Positions 1 through 13,253 of a stretch of DNA of 64,000 nt are shown piece after piece (position 1 is the first letter of the stretch; each line of letters begins with the position of its first letter). A program made the translations under genes and the position numbers. The notes below the pieces were generated by a model. The model saw only the letters and a list, made by a program, of their open reading frames with translations, was not told where the DNA came from and made no database searches. Origin of the DNA: Trametes villosa (taxonomy: Eukaryota; Basidiomycota; Agaricomycetes; Polyporales; Polyporaceae); NCBI GenBank assembly GCA_002964805.2, contig PUDQ02000102.1, forward strand, positions 434,001 through 498,000. Reading direction: 5' to 3'.

Positions 1-837
1 TGAAGAGCGTGCGAGAGTTACCGAAGGTCTCGAGCACGAACTCGGCCGCGGGCACTTGGTTGCCGAGCTTCGACCCCTTCTTGCCTGGTTGGCTCACGCT
101 GAGCTCGAGGAGGGTCTTGATTGCTAGTCGACGGTTCTCCGACTTTCCGCTTCCGGTCTCGCCACTAATAACATGATTAGTAAGAAAAAGTACGGGCTCC
201 GGGCAAGAGGCGAGCAGATGAGTGCGGGTACGGGGGTTTGCGCGGATATTCTTGGACGAGGTTGTTGGACAAGCCTCGCGGAAATAAGGGCGGACGGTGG
301 GCAAACGGCGCTCCACAATTAGAACTACCTCCGAACTGCCCGCCAGCTGGGGGATGCTGCCACGCAGACACACCCCAGCTACGGAACCGTTCAGCAGCCC
401 ATACGCGCCTTGTGTTGACATCGCGATCACACCTCTCCAATCAAGTCCTCCCTCGTACCCAGCCCAAACCTGTGCCCGGGCGAAAATAGAGTGAACACGT
501 ACGTGAAGAGCATCGACTGGTCCTGCGCTGTCCTCCGCATGTGGTAGTACGCATTGTTCGCCAGCTGGAAGATGTGGGGCGGGAGCCGGCTCTTCTCCGG
601 CGAGGTGTCGCGGTATTCGGCGGCATACTTGTGCAGGACGGCGTCCGAGTTGCTCGGCACGTACTTGTGCGGGTTCACCGCGACGAGCGCGGACGTCCCG
701 ATCGCGGTGTAGATGTTGTCAGTCATGAACCGCTCGCGGATGCATGACACGATGATGTCCTCCGAGACGGGCGAGAGCGTCGCGAGGTCCGTGACGGACT
801 CGAGCTGCTGGGGCGGCATGGTCGACTGCCGGTTCAT
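1..837 (-). CDS. Class V chitin synthase with N-terminal myosin motor, 5' part
   Basis: Only the N-terminal part of the motor head lies in the window; the gene runs off the left edge. Exon 1 is 837-503 and exon 2 begins at 164. The 338-nt intron (GTACGT donor, TTAG acceptor) joins in phase to give LFTGETGSGKSENRRL, the myosin P-loop. The N-terminus runs VTDLATLSPVSEDIIV, then ERFMTDNIYTAIGTSALVAV, and exon 2 continues QVPAAEFVLETFGNSRTL. From family knowledge this head type, starting without an SH3-like domain, belongs to fungal class V/VII chitin synthases, integral membrane enzymes that polymerise UDP-GlcNAc at hyphal tips and septa; the synthase domain would lie beyond the window. The start is the ATG at 837; an in-frame GTG at 861 was not used. 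A conventional myosin is the less likely alternative. Confidence 0.85.
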
Positions 838-1930
838 GGTGGGCGTGGTGTGCTGCAGCACCGAGCTGCTCCCCCGGGCGAGTTGAGGAGCCTCCTAGAC
901 GGTAGAAAGAGAGAAAAGAGGGAGAGGAAGGGCGCCGTTGGTATGGCAGTGAGCAAGCAGTGTGAGAGCGACGCCCAGCCTGTCTCCCGGCCGTCTCCCA
1001 CCCGTCTCGGAGCGGAGACCGAACCTGGGCGCGTGGGCAGTGCGGGAATTCCATCTCCGCAAACCGCTCTCTATACATACACAACTCCGCCCACACTCCG
1101 CCTCGCTTGCTCGCATGTTGTCCGGCCGGGTGCAGAGGCATGTTTCATCCCTCCCCCGCCCGCAAAGCACAAGAAGACTTTTCAGTAAACCTGGAGGACC
1201 CCAGCTCGCAAAAAATGAAGCTCTTCCACCACCTCGACGATCATTGAACCCCACTGAAACTGCACCCAGCTTGATCGTCCAGCGCGCACCATGATCACTG
1301 GTGACCCTGCGTTTGGCACCCCCGGGCCAGCGCCCCACTGCTACGCAATCATGCGCGGGTGATATCATACGCAGCCCCCGGCGAGCCCTGGTCGCATTGC
1401 AGCGGCTTGGGCCGTTCACCGTGCGAGGGGCGGCTCACGAGTATCGGCGAACATCTCGCGGGCATGCATCACCGTGGGCTGGGTAAGCCCCACATATTCT
1501 TGCACGCCCTTCGTTTTCGTATGTCGTCAGCACGCTCCGCAACGCCTGCCTCCTGACTGGCACGCTTAAGCTGGGGATCCTGTGAGAGTGAGCTAACAGA
1601 ACCTCGTGGGCACCAGGGGCACCCGATGGTGCGTGGCCATGATTGCACCACATATGACGCGATAGCTAGGTACAGACTGAGCAGTGAGTAGGTTCGTTGT
1701 TTTGCAGTCGACGTCGCAGTCAGACCCATCCACCTGCTTACCGACTCTCCCACTTAAATCTGCGAGGCACAGGCTGGCACAAGGTCTCTATACTATATAC
1801 TCATCAATGTATCCATAGGGCATCGTCGCTGTGAAGCGAAGAGCAAGCACTCCCCGTATTTGACGTTGTAAGTGCGGTTATATCATAAACACGCCTGCTA
1901 ACTTCAAACAATCCCCAAGCACCAAACCCC
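838..1930. other. Intergenic, upstream of the chitin synthase
   Basis: Short frames exist on both strands, but none shows protein-like composition or consistent splice signals. It must hold the chitin synthase promoter and the acid phosphatase 3' end. I see no repeat or RNA gene. Confidence 0.5.
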
Positions 1931-3904
1931 CTACAGCAAAACGCCCACCCCCGCAACAACGCCCACCACAAAGCACGCAAGCACCGACCCATCCGCCACC
2001 AAACCCCGCGCCCCATTCGACCCGCCCTTCGTCCCCGAGCTGCCCGCGGCCCCGGTGCCCGAGGGCGCGGGCGGGCTGATCGACTTCGTCCCGTTCGCAT
2101 AGTCGATGCCCGGGTTCTGGCCCCACGGGTTCGCCGCGCCCTGCGCGGTCAGGTTGACGGGCGCGGGGAGCGCGTGCGCGGTGAGGTTCGCGTCGACGCC
2201 CGGCGCGACGAACACGGGCCCGCCGCCCGGGCTGACCCCGGACGCGTTGGGCGCGGTGAAGGGCTGGTAGAGCTCCGTGTTCAGCGGGCCCGGGATCGTG
2301 CCCGTCAGGTTGAGCAGCGCTGTTCAGCCCCGCGCGTTAGTGTGTGTGCGTTAAGGGAGGCAGGTAGGGAGGGAGGGCGACGCACGGATGGCGGGCGAGT
2401 CGCCGGTGATGCCGTTGTTCTTCCAGCCAGATGCGTTCGCGACGAACTCGAAGACGTTGTTGAGCGTCGCGTTCGTGTCGCCGCGGCCGAGCGCGCCGAG
2501 GCCCCAGTTCGCCTCGACGGTGGAGAGCGCGGAGTAGTGCGTGTAGAACGTCGAGTCCGTCTTCCCGCGCAGGGACTCGGGCACGCCGCCGCCGAGCGCG
2601 AGGGTGTAGATACGGTTGTTGATCGTGTACGCTGGTTGGGGGCAGAAGGTCAGTAGGGTTATGTGAGGTGGGGGAGGAAAGGACGCACTCTCGGTCTCGT
2701 CGAAGGTGAGAAGGATGACGGTGCGGTTCGTGTTGAAGTGCGGGTCCTTGAGGAGCGGGACGAGCCAGTAGTTGAGCCAGTCACCGACGAAGTCAATCGT
2801 CGTGTCGTGCCCCTGTGCATTACCACCCACTTAGCCGGCGAAACGATACCAGGGATCAAAAGGGCGTACGTCGTTGACGAGGTTGGGCGTGATGAAGCTC
2901 CATTGCGGGATGTCATCCGCCTTCACGTCGTTGGCGAAGTCGTTGACTGGCAACAAGCATGTCAGGATGTTGGCAATTCCCAGGAATAGATGGGTGGGAC
3001 TGACAGTTGCGGATGCGGAGGGCGCGCTCGGTGACGTTCGCGACCGAGTCGAAGATGACGAGGCCGTTGTGCTTGCGCACGTAGTACGTATACTGACCCT
3101 GGTTGGCTGTACGAGGTCATATTTCATCAGCGATACTGTTTAGTTGCCAGAAAGGCAGCGAGGTGCGAGACGCACTCAGGTAGTTGTTTTGCGTGAAGTT
3201 GAAGCCCTGTGCGGAAGGTCAGCTATGTTTACAGCCATTCCTGTGTCAGAAGTGCGTACAGTGAAGCCATCGTAGGGCATGTTCTCCTGGTCTGCGTGAC
3301 ATGAGTAACGTACCCACTAAGTATCCATGATAGCGCTTACAGGAAGCCCATGAGATGTTCTTGGCCTCCAGCAGGTCTACGATAGTAGAGATATTCTGGG
3401 GGATATGGTCTGAAGGCGCGCGCTCGTGTGTTTAACTTCAACCGACCACCATTTCGTTCAGAAACTCACAGAAATCGTCATCTCCAGCACCAAAGAAGTC
3501 ACCGCCAACAGCAGCAATGTAGTTGGGCTCGGAGGGATGCGTCACAGCGTAAAACTGGTCGAACAGCAGGCCCTCCTTGCTGAGAGTTTGGAACACCGGC
3601 GAAGACGCCGCGGTGTTGTCTGCCCACACAAAGTGTAAGCGAGCCTGGTCTGACACTCAGAGGAAGCGGACATTAATTGCTTACAATCGGTGTTCTCAAT
3701 CCAGATCTGGATGAAGCGGTCGAACGCCTTGCCCTTGACGAGCTGCGAGTTCGAGTTCGTCCCGTTCGTCTGGCCCGTGTAGTTCGCGGAGGACGACTCG
3801 GGGGACGCAGCGGGCGGCGCGAAGCTCTGCGCGATCGCCGCAAACGCGGGCGTCGCGACCGCGACGGCGGCCGCGAGCGTGAGCAGCGGGGAGGAGGCGT
3901 GCAT
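1931..3904 (-). CDS. Secreted or GPI-anchored acid phosphatase (phosphoesterase family)
   Basis: Multi-exon gene from the ATG at 3904 to the stop at 1931. The protein begins with a signal peptide (MHASSPLLTLAAAVAVATPA). It then shows blocks of the fungal phosphate-repressible acid phosphatase family (phosphoesterase fold, Pfam PF04185): FDRFIQIWIENTD, VTHPSEPNYIAAVGGDFFG, DDIPQWSFITPNLVND, GHDTTIDFVGDWLNYW, TVILLTFDETES and FYTHYSALSTVEANWGLG. Several N-x-T/S sites fit an extracellular glycoprotein. The C-terminus has a Ser/Gly-rich stretch followed by a hydrophobic tail (GSVLACFVVGVVAGVGVLL), which suggests a GPI anchor. Expected role: release of inorganic phosphate from organic esters outside the cell. 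Phosphate repression is inferred from the family; I did not find a convincing PHO-type site. The exact short exons around 3100-3400 are the least certain part. Confidence 0.88.
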
Positions 3905-4688
3905 CGTGCGGCTAGCCGAGGAGCCCGAGCGAGGAGTGCCGGTGCAGACGCGACGTCGGAGTCGACCACAGGGAAGACACCACCCCCTCCGTCCGTCTTG
4001 GCGCGGGTTTTATGCCCGGCGCGCCTCCGAGGGTCGAGGTTCGTGAGCCGGGTGACCGCGAGCCAACGTTCGAAGCGCGACGCGAAATTGTCTGCGCTTC
4101 GGGAAGCTGATGGAGCGTGCCTGGGACGCCGCCGTGGTCCATATCTGCGGGATTCGCGGTACGGGCGGAGCCAGGCTTGCGTGCAGCCAGAGCGAGCTTG
4201 ATTGATGGTCGGCGTCGTGTGCCATCCTTCGCGCCGGGGGAAGTGCGGGCGCAGAGGCGGCATGTGGTCCGCGACGAACGTGCGTGCTTGAATAGGCAAA
4301 GGCGGGGAACGCGCACAGATATTCGGGGAAGGCGAGCCGCGGTGGCGAGATGTGCGGCAGGTATCGCGCGGGGATGCGCGCACGTTCTGCGCTGTTGCAC
4401 CTCCGTTCAGGGCGCGCCGCCGACGCTGGCCCTCCCGAGCTCGTCCTCGATCGCGCGCAAGTCCCTGATCGATCCACAGCGCCGCAGAGGCGCGAGTAGC
4501 ATCGCGCCGATATCAATCGCCATGTTTATTTTTACAGCAAGCACGCCGCCCTTCCGAGTGCGAGTCGTTGCCACCCGCTCCTCTTGCGCGAAGCTATCCC
4601 GTTTCCGAGTCGAAGCCACAGACAAAGAACGCACGATTGCACAATCTGACCAAGACACCCGCCATTCGCGCGCACGGTCGACTTAACA
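3905..4688. other. Intergenic, acid phosphatase promoter region
   Basis: Open frames here are antisense or low-complexity Arg/Ser-rich readings typical of GC-rich non-coding DNA. I see nothing else that can be supported. Confidence 0.45.
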
Positions 4689-7424
4689 TTAACCTTGCTG
4701 GTCCCCGGACCGCGCGCACTGGTCGAGCATGTACTGCGGGATGTCGAACTTCGCGCTCTCCGACGGGAGGACGTTGATCTGGAAGAGCAGGCCCGCGGCC
4801 TGCGTGCGTGAGAGATTCAAGCCAATGAGCATGCTGCTATTACGTGCGCGCGCGGATATGGGGGGCGACGCACCATGTGCCACTGGATGTGGCAGTGGAA
4901 GGCCCAGAAGCCCGGGTTGTCCGCGACGAAGCGCAGGATCGTGTAGGTGTACGCCGGGATCACGAGGGTGTCGCGCCTGCCCGTTCGGACGCGTTCAGCA
5001 TGCTATTCGTAGAGGGAAGGGGGAAGGCAGAGGAGGACGGGGCTTACAGCATCGGCGCCTTGTTGTCGAGGGCTTGGTGCTGGTACCGTCCTGGGCCGGT
5101 GCCGACGATCCAGAACTGCATACGCGTGTTGGTACAACCACCGCTGTCAGTCGGGCTCCAAAGAACACGACAAAGGCTGGGTGGGGCGCACCTTGTGACC
5201 GTGCAGGTGGAACGGGTGGTCGCCGTCGTCGAGGTTGTCGATAACGAACTCGACGACGTGCGCCTCATCAATTGTCGTGACGAGCTGCGAGTCCGCAAGC
5301 GTCGCTGAGCCATCCCCTGTGGTGTTCCCGAGATGCGAGAAAAGGCTCGACGTGCCCTGCAGCGGCTCCCAAGACTATGCGGGGTTTCGTGAGCTGCTAC
5401 ATTCTGTGAAGAACACGCTGAACTTACTGTACTGTTAATGAACGAAAGGAACTGCGAGAGATAGTTCGGTCCACCGGTGTACTGCATCGAGATGGTGAAG
5501 TACACGCTGCTGCATAGGACGTCAGCCTCCGAGTTCACTACCCCACGGTGAACGGTTGACGTACAAGGTGGCATCAGGCGCAGGGCCCCCGCCAACGGGT
5601 ACGAGACCGTCCGTGTCGAGGTCCCCTGGAGAGCCGCTAGGAAGGCTAGGCGGATTGTCCAAGAGCGCGACATCTGGCATGACACTATCATCAACCCCAT
5701 AGCGCAAGACCCCACGAATCTCCGTCTGCACCCCCGGGTTGTCATACTACGCCCCTCGTCAACACCCTGCAACGACGCCGCCAGCCCCACTACTCACCGT
5801 GAACGCATCCTGGTCCAACGCCGCGCGCATCCAATACGCGCCCGCCGTCCCGTTCGTGCGCAGCAGCACGCTGTACCGCTGCGCGACCGCGACGCTCACG
5901 CTCGCGACCTCGACGGGCGCGACCGCGGTGCCGTCCGCCTCGACGACGGTGAGCACGTGGCCGTCGACGGAGAAGCTCATCGCGACGAAGGAGCCCGAGT
6001 TGATGAGCCGGAGGCGGTACGTCTTGTTTGGCGCGAGCGTGGCGTTGAAGAACGAGCCGTTGGAGGAGCCGTACTGCCCGACGCCGTTGATCGTGCCGCC
6101 GTCGGGGACGGGCTCGTTCCCGGGCGTGCCGTCGATGCCCCCGGGCTAGATGGGTGTTAGTGGAAGAAAGGGGGCGGAGGATGGGCTGGGGTATGCGACG
6201 CACAGTGAAGTAGAGGTTCAGGAGGTCAGGCGAGGAGCCGTGGTAGAGGTCCGCCATCTGGATCGCGAGGTCGCCGTCGTACGCAGACACAGACTCGTTC
6301 TTCCCGTGGACGATCACTGAAGTGGGAACAGTCGGTGAGCAGAGGCAGGATTTTCCTGGATGGGACGTGGTAGCTCACAGGCTCCGGTAATCCCGTCAGT
6401 GTACTGAGTTCCGGCATCTGCGTGCATGAAGGATTGCCGGTCAGTGTCTGTGAAGGGTGCGATGGTGTGGAGGAACGGGTAAGCGCCACTCACGGGCATG
6501 CCACCAGGTAGTCCCAACGTAGCCATCGAACTGAACATTTCACATGAGCTTGCGGTGCAAGAACAAACTACAAACACAGGATGAACGTACCGTGAAGTTG
6601 TAGACCATCGACTCGCCGGGAGGAATGCCGCACTAAAAGACGAGATCGCCGAGCACATCCCGAAGACGATGGTCATAGCTGCCTACCTGTGTGATGGCCA
6701 TAGTCCCATCGTAGAAGTTGGTGTTTCGCCTGCATATTCCCATGAGAAGATGAAAGCGGATGCCTGAGCATCGGACGTACTGGAACAACCCATGCCAATG
6801 TATCGCACTGAAGTAACACATCAGCACAGACGCATACACGAGTTCCAGGGAAGCGGCACTTACGTCGCATTCGGGAGCTTGTTCGTAACATTCACCACCA
6901 CGCGATCACCCTCATTGGCCTCGATCGTCGGGCCTGGGAATTGACCTACAATATGTTGCGCATGAGTACCCATGCATACACAGGACACACAAGCACCTAC
7001 CGTTGACAACGAGCATCAGCTTCTCGACACCATCGGGCGCGCCCCTGCGCTCCTCCACGACGAAGTCATAATTGCGCGTCGTGGGCGCGGCGTTCGCGAG
7101 GTCCATAGACAATACCGCCGCACTCGCATCTGGGGTGCTCACTACCGCGAGATTGCTAGGGATGCTGTTGCTACCAGTGGACGTGCTTGCGCTGCTAGAG
7201 CTCGACGAGCTGTTGTCGTGCTTGTGTCGCAAGCCAAGGCCGAGTCCCAATCCGAGCGCGAGAGCTAAGACGACGATCGCCGCCGCCGCGACGCCAAGAA
7301 TGAGAGGGCGGCGCGAGCGCGTCTGGGGGTGCTCTGGTGCATCCCCCTCGTGCTTCGAGAGCGCACCGTGGTTCGCGAGTGGCCCGTTCTTGTGCTCCGG
7401 CGAGCTCGTGCCAGAGGCCGACAT
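4689..7424 (-). CDS. Membrane-anchored multicopper oxidase (laccase/ferroxidase-like)
   Basis: About a dozen exons from the ATG at 7424 (an in-frame upstream start at 7493 is possible) to the stop at 4689. A cytosolic N-tail precedes one hydrophobic segment near residues 40-65 ([20 protein letters not shown]), then a Ser-rich spacer: a type II signal anchor in place of a cleavable signal. All four copper-binding blocks are rebuilt by splicing: [35 protein letters not shown] and [18 protein letters not shown]. The residue ten after the last-motif Cys, the T1 axial position, is Leu. Family chemistry: four one-electron oxidations of phenols, ascorbate or Fe(II) coupled to reduction of O2 to water. 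The substrate cannot be read from the sequence. Fet3-type ferroxidases carry a C-terminal anchor, so the N-terminal anchor argues against a classical Fet3. A transporter partner (Ftr1) is not seen nearby. Confidence 0.88.
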
Positions 7425-8570
7425 CTTTGCCTGTTGGTGTCGCTGAAGGGAGGTAAGCAGCAAGGTTGCCTTGAAGCCCGGGGAGCCACTCATCCGCCCC
7501 GACCTCCAGCGCGCCCATTTACGCGCTGCAGGCGCGTCCTATCTCGATCGAATGGCCAGAATGCCGGGCTCGGAGCGGAGGCCCATCAGAGTCGGGCGTC
7601 CAGGCACGGAAGGGGTGTATTTTCGTGGATCCGGGCAGGCAGGGAACCATGCGCTCCGGGAGAAGCGTGCGTTAATGGGTGCACGAACGTGCGTCCCGTG
7701 GCTACGGGCGGCCGCGGATATGCCTCTTCGGTGGCAACTGTGGTCGCGTGCTTCGTCTTCTGGGCTATCGAGGCCTTCATGCATGATTTTTGTTGGAGCT
7801 TGAGCTAGAGATACCAGCGTGTCATAAGCATCAATGCATATAGCTAGTTCGGGGAGACTAGGTGCCGAAGCTGTAACGGTGTCGAAGGTTATAGTATCTG
7901 CCTCGGTAACCTGTCCCAGAGCTACCGCGCCAGACATTCAAGTAGTGAGCATACGCGTCGCAGAGATGTGTGCACCTCACTCAGGAGTCCCTGGCAAGCA
8001 AGATCAACCGTGACAGTGAATGCATGTAGTGAGCATATGACGAGGCGAGTGAAGCCATCTACGCAGAGCTACTAGGCGCCAAAGACTTTACGACGTGGCT
8101 GTGCCGCATGGGCAGGGGTCTGTTCAGCCAAACCTTCTCGTTGTGGCCTCGCCGAACGAGGTGAAAGGATGCACGACGAGTACGTTCCAATGCTCGAGGT
8201 ACCATGTGTATCGTTCACGTTCGCACACGAGGAGGTAAGTTCAAACAATCGTCAATTCATTCGGTCCATGACAACTCTATCGCATGCGGAGGGATACAGC
8301 TGGTACGTAGTGCTAATGAGGTGATAATGTTACAAGTGAGGGGGTAATCGTCGCAAGCCGTGAACGTGTCGGAGAGTAATTCGAAGGTCGAAGGTACTAG
8401 TAGTACGGCCAGTTATACTTCGCTATCTGCTAACAGGGGAGTCGTGATGTGTGCGGGTGATGGTGGTGGGGAGAGGTATCCAATGCTACAGTATCCAAAG
8501 AGAATATAAAACACGAGAGAAAGATACAGAAAGAGAGACAGAAGAAAAGAGAGAAGGGGAAGGACAGAGT
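7425..8570. other. Intergenic, upstream of the multicopper oxidase
   Basis: No gene-like frame with splice signals was found. The last about 100 bases before 8571 are purine-rich on the plus strand (repeated GAGA/GAAAGA), that is, a pyrimidine tract in the 3' untranslated region of the minus-strand transporter. Confidence 0.45.
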
Positions 8571-11500
8571 CTAGTCGCTCATCCACTCGCCGCCGCTCGC
8601 GAGCTGCGCGAACACGCCGCGCTGCTCCATGAGCTGCTCGTACGTGCCCTGCTCCGCGACGACGCCGTCATGCACGACGAGGATGCGGTCGCACATGCGC
8701 ATCATCTGCAGCTTGTGCGTCACGACCAGCGTGGTCCGCCCCCGCTTCGCGTGCCGGAGCGTCTCCATCACCGCCGCCTGGTTCGCGCCGTCCAGCGCTG
8801 ACGTGCACTCGTCCAGGATCAGAATCCGTGCAGGCCGCGCGAGCGCGCGCGCGATCTGCAGCCTCTGCGCCTGGCCGCCCGAGATCAGCGACGCGTTCTC
8901 GCCGACGAGCGTGTCGTAGCCCTTGGGCAGCGACTCGACGAAGTCATGCACGTTCGCTGCCTTCGCCGCCCGCTGGATGTCCGCCATCGAGAGCGCCTTG
9001 TTGCCGTATGCAATGTTCTCCGCGATGGTCGCGTCGAACAGGTTGGGCTGCTGGCTAACGACCGAGACGTGGTCGCGCAGGTGATGGACCTCGGTGGACC
9101 GGATGGCGTAGGGGCCGACGGAGATGCAGCCGGTCTCGGGCTCGTACAGGCGCTGGAGGAGCGCTGCCATGGTGGACTTTCCGCATCCGGAGGAGCCGAC
9201 GATCGCGACACACTCGTTCTCCGAAATCTCGACTGAGAGGTCCTTGAGGACGGGGACTTCGGGGCGCTCGGGGTACGAGAAGGAGACGTTGCTGAAGGAG
9301 ATGGTGCCGGCGATCTCAGGACGGAGAACGCCGCGGGACTCGTCGGTGAGGGTGTTGAGATTCAGGAGACGGTGGAAGTCGCGCGTAGCACGAAGAGACT
9401 TGGCGATGCGGTGAGCTAGAGGATGCGGTGAGCTCTATGCGCGATAACGAAAAGGGATGAAACACATACTGAATGCCATGAGCTGCGAACCGATGGAGAC
9501 GGAGAAGACGACCAGCTGGAGAGTCTGGATCATCTGCAGGTACGAGTACGTGCCGTTTGCGATGAGGACCGCGCCCACGTAGAACAAGAGCGCCTCCGCG
9601 AGGTAGATGAGGGCACTGGCAACGCCGTACGTGCACCCCTCGACGAACGCGCCGCGGACACCCGTAGTGAGCGCCTCGTCGACGGCGACGTCGAACTTGT
9701 CGCGGAAGGCGTCCTCGAAGCCCATGGAGCGGATAGCGCGAACGTTGGAAATCGCCTACAGTCTTATTAGTATGATCTTTGGCAAAAGAAAAGTTGAGTG
9801 TGTACTCACATCGTAGTACTGCTTGGCAACCTCCTCGCGAGCGCGCTTGTTGCGGACCTCGCACTTCGAGACCAGGCTCGACTGGATCGCCATCGTCGCC
9901 GCGAACACAGGCGCGATCGCGAAGCCAACAAGAGTGAGCTGCCAGCCGCGCACGAGGGCCCAGATGAGGCCGACGCCGAGCATCGCGACGACAACGAGAA
10001 ACTGGCAGAGCACGCTCGCGATGAGCGCGCGCGCGTCGTCGCCGTCCTTGATCAGGACCTGCACGAGGCTCGACGGGCTGTTCTCACTCCTGTCGAAGAA
10101 CTTCTTGTCCTGCGCGAGCACGCGCCCGAAGCACATACGCCGGAGGCGCGTCACCCAGTCGACCGCGACGTTCTCCATCACGAGCACCTTGAGGCCGAGG
10201 AAGATGCCGTCCGCGGCGGCGATCGCGAGCACGATGCCGCCGTAGGTGTTGATGACTGACACGTCGCGCGCGCCGTTCGAGACCTCGTAGAAGAGTTGGG
10301 AGAGGAGGAAGGAGAAGACGGGCGTCATCGCCCCGCTCGCGAGGCAGATGCCGAGCCCGAGGAAGAGCACAAACTTGTTCGGTATGGTGGGGAAGATGTC
10401 GCGCACGAGCTTGAAGAACGGCACCTCCGCGTCCGGCGCGGGCGCAGACACGTTCTCGGAAGAGGGGACCTCGGACTTCGCGACGACGACGGTCGAGAGC
10501 GCAGGGCCGCGGCGTACACGGCGCTGCTCGCGAGAGCGACGCTGGTTGGCGGAGGTAGCGCTGCGCTCCAGAGCGGCCTTTTCGGCCTCGAAGCCATCGT
10601 CGTCTTCGATCATGCTTGTGGGCCATTGCTTGGGGGAGGGGTGGATGCACAGGGTAGGGCTGGACGGCGTGAACTGCAGGCTCAGCCTGTTGCTCGCCGC
10701 CGTCGCCAGGGGTGCGGGGACAGCGACAGAGGGGATATCGATGTGCAGCGTCTTGCGCCGAATCTTCTTTATCTCAGTGTCGTTGGGCGCAACCTGGGGG
10801 AAAGCGTCCGCGGGTACGAAGCGGCTGATGCGGTGTTGAGTCTGGCGGCGAGCTGCCGCGGGTGCGGCGGGCTCCTCCTGGGTCAGCTCGGCGATAGCGT
10901 CGAGCATCCAGTGTCCGAAGGTGAGCGGGCGGAAGGTGGACGGCGCGAGGCTGTGGTGCTTCAGCGCGCTGGTGCTGAGGCCGACGGCTTCGAGCTCCTC
11001 CTGCTTCTCCTCGTGCTGCTGCTCGAGGATGGCCGCGATCGGGACATCCTCAGTCGCTTCGTCAAGCACCTCCTTCTCCTTGAAGCCGCCATCCGCCGTC
11101 TGAGTGCGCGCCATGCGGCGGAACTCGCTCTGGAATCCTTCCAGCTCGTGCCGGAAACCTTGCTCGACCAGCCAGCCATCCTTGAGAACGTGAACGAAGT
11201 CGTCCGATTCGATCTGGGAGAGGTCGTGCGTGATGACAATCGTCGTCATGTTGCGGCGCCAGCGCTTGATCGCCTCGAATACGAGGATGCGAGAGGTCGC
11301 GTCCAGCGCGGACGTCGCCTCATCTGAAGATGAAAGTCAGGAAACTGCGTATGAGATTATGCTTAATGAGAACGTACCGAGAATAAGGACCGTGGGGTTG
11401 CGCAAAAGTGCGCGAGCAATTGCGAGCCGCTGTTTCTGTCCACCAGATAGGTTCGCGCCATTCGTGCCGAGCTGGGTGTCGTAGCCATCCGGAAGGTCGC

Positions 11501-13253
11501 GCACAAACTCGTGCATGAGCGCCGCGCGGCAGACCCTAATGACCTCCTCGCGCGTCACGTCCTGCGGCTTCCGAAGGCTCCCGGGACCGGCGAGACCCAT
11601 CGCGACGTTGTCGTGCACGCTCATGTCGAACAGGATGCAGTTCTGGGACACCGCCGCGATGTGGGCGCGCGTGAACTCCTCGTCGAGGTAGCATAGCTCC
11701 TGGTCGTCGAGGAAAATCGAGCCCGCGCGCGGGGTGTACATGCGCAAAAGGAGTTGTGCGAGCGTCGACTTGCCAGAGCCAGAGCCGCCGACGATGAACG
11801 AGGTCTCGCCTGGGGGGAGGAAGATCGAGATGTTCTGGAGGACGGGGATGGTCGGACGCGAGGGGTACGCGAATGTGACCTCGGACAGCTCGAAGTGGCC
11901 GCGGCAGTGAGGGGGCCGGATCTTCCTGAACATCGCAGGACGACGGGACTTCGCGATCGGGGAGAGCATAGACGTGCCGTAGGGGACGGGCTCCTGCGAC
12001 TGGGACTGCGCGAGCGTCAGGAGGGCGACCATCGCGAACTTGCCCTTGGTGAGCACGATGAGCTGGGGAATGCACATCTGGAGGTTGCTCGCCGCGATGA
12101 GGCACGCCCAGAAGACGGACATGACGGTGCCGGGGGAGATGGAGCCGTCGCGCACCAGCTTCGCGCCGAACCAGAAGGCCTGCACGAACATGGCCATCAT
12201 CACGAACTGCGACGCGCCGGAGCTGACGCCCCAGACGGCATGGCACTTGACTGCCGCGCGCCGGATCTTCTCCACCATATCGTCCAGCTGCTCCTGCTCG
12301 TGCACCTCCGCGTTGAAAGCCTTCACAGTGGCGATGGCAGCAACGGCACGGTCGATCAGGGTCGCGGCCGACGCGCTGTGTACGCGTTCGGAAGCGAGCC
12401 GGGGTCCAACGAAGCCCTGAGAGAGGGCTTGGATGATCATGAGGACCGGCACGGCCGAGAGGATGACGAGGGTGAGGGACCAGGACCAGATGAACGCGAG
12501 GATGAGGCACGTGATGAAGGTGGTGGTGTACTGGATAACCATCCCTGCAGCGAGGGAGGAGGCCATGCGAACCTCGTCGGTTTCCCTACGACGCGTCAAT
12601 CTCTATTGTATATGGGATAAGGGTGTGACTTACCGAGCAAAGTTCGCCATCATGCCACCAGCGCCGATGGGGCCGTCACCCTCGACGGCCTGGACGGACT
12701 CCTCTGAACCCATCTTGGTATCGAACCAGACCATCTCCTTGCGGGTGACCGCGGCGTATATCCGCTTGCGGACGGCAACCAGATTGCGCTCACCAGTCCA
12801 GATCCATAGACTCGACGTGACGCTGCTGATGGCAAGGGCAGCCACGGCAAGGCCGACAAGCTCGATGGCTGCGAGGCCTACGCCGTGGAGAAGCTGGTGC
12901 TTCGCGTCGTCGGAGGGGTTGGGGCTGGTGGGGAACGCGGCAAAGGAGTCGAAGGAGCGGCCGATGACATAGGTCATGAACGGGGCCACGCCTCCGGCGA
13001 AGATGGAGGTGAGGATGGCGGGGAGGATGAGGATGAAGAAGTCGCGGCGAGAAAGGAGGGAGAAGAGCAGCCTGAGGGATGGCTGAGGCGTTGGGCATTC
13101 CGGGATAGACGTTGTCGACTCGACCGGAGAAACGTGGAGGGTGGTAGCGGAACGGGGGGTGGGGGGGAGGTTGAGGGAAGATGCGTCGGGGGTCATGCTA
13201 GTCGTCGAGGTCGTCATGCCGGTGTCGACGGCGAGGTCCGTCGGGCGACGCAT
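8571..13253 (-). CDS. STE6: Full-length ABC-B transporter, STE6-like a-factor/lipopeptide pheromone exporter
   Basis: Five exons: 13253-12634, 12585-11378, 11323-9810, 9755-9470 and 9415-8571. Together they give 1,491 codons including the stop, the usual size for basidiomycete STE6. The order is TMD1-NBD1-TMD2-NBD2. NBD1 has Walker A GGSGSGKSTLAQLL, signature LSGGQKQRLAIARALL and, across the third exon junction, Walker B VLILDEATSALD. NBD2 has Walker A VGSSGCGKSTMAALLQR, signature ISGGQAQRLQIARAL and Walker B ILILDECTSALD. The linker between halves is long, charged and probably regulatory. STE6 proteins export farnesylated mating pheromones at the plasma membrane; this assignment is from family resemblance, and a general multidrug ABC-B pump is the alternative. 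The promoter and first half are copied at 22.2-25.1 kb. No pheromone precursor or STE3 receptor gene was recognised nearby. Confidence 0.85.

Noticed and set aside
838..861. Chitin synthase start at 861
   Set aside because: The codon is GTG; the next in-frame ATG at 837 is the sensible eukaryotic start.
10296..11327. 343-codon plus-strand frame
   Set aside because: It is antisense to STE6 exons 3 and 2, a product of high GC at third positions.
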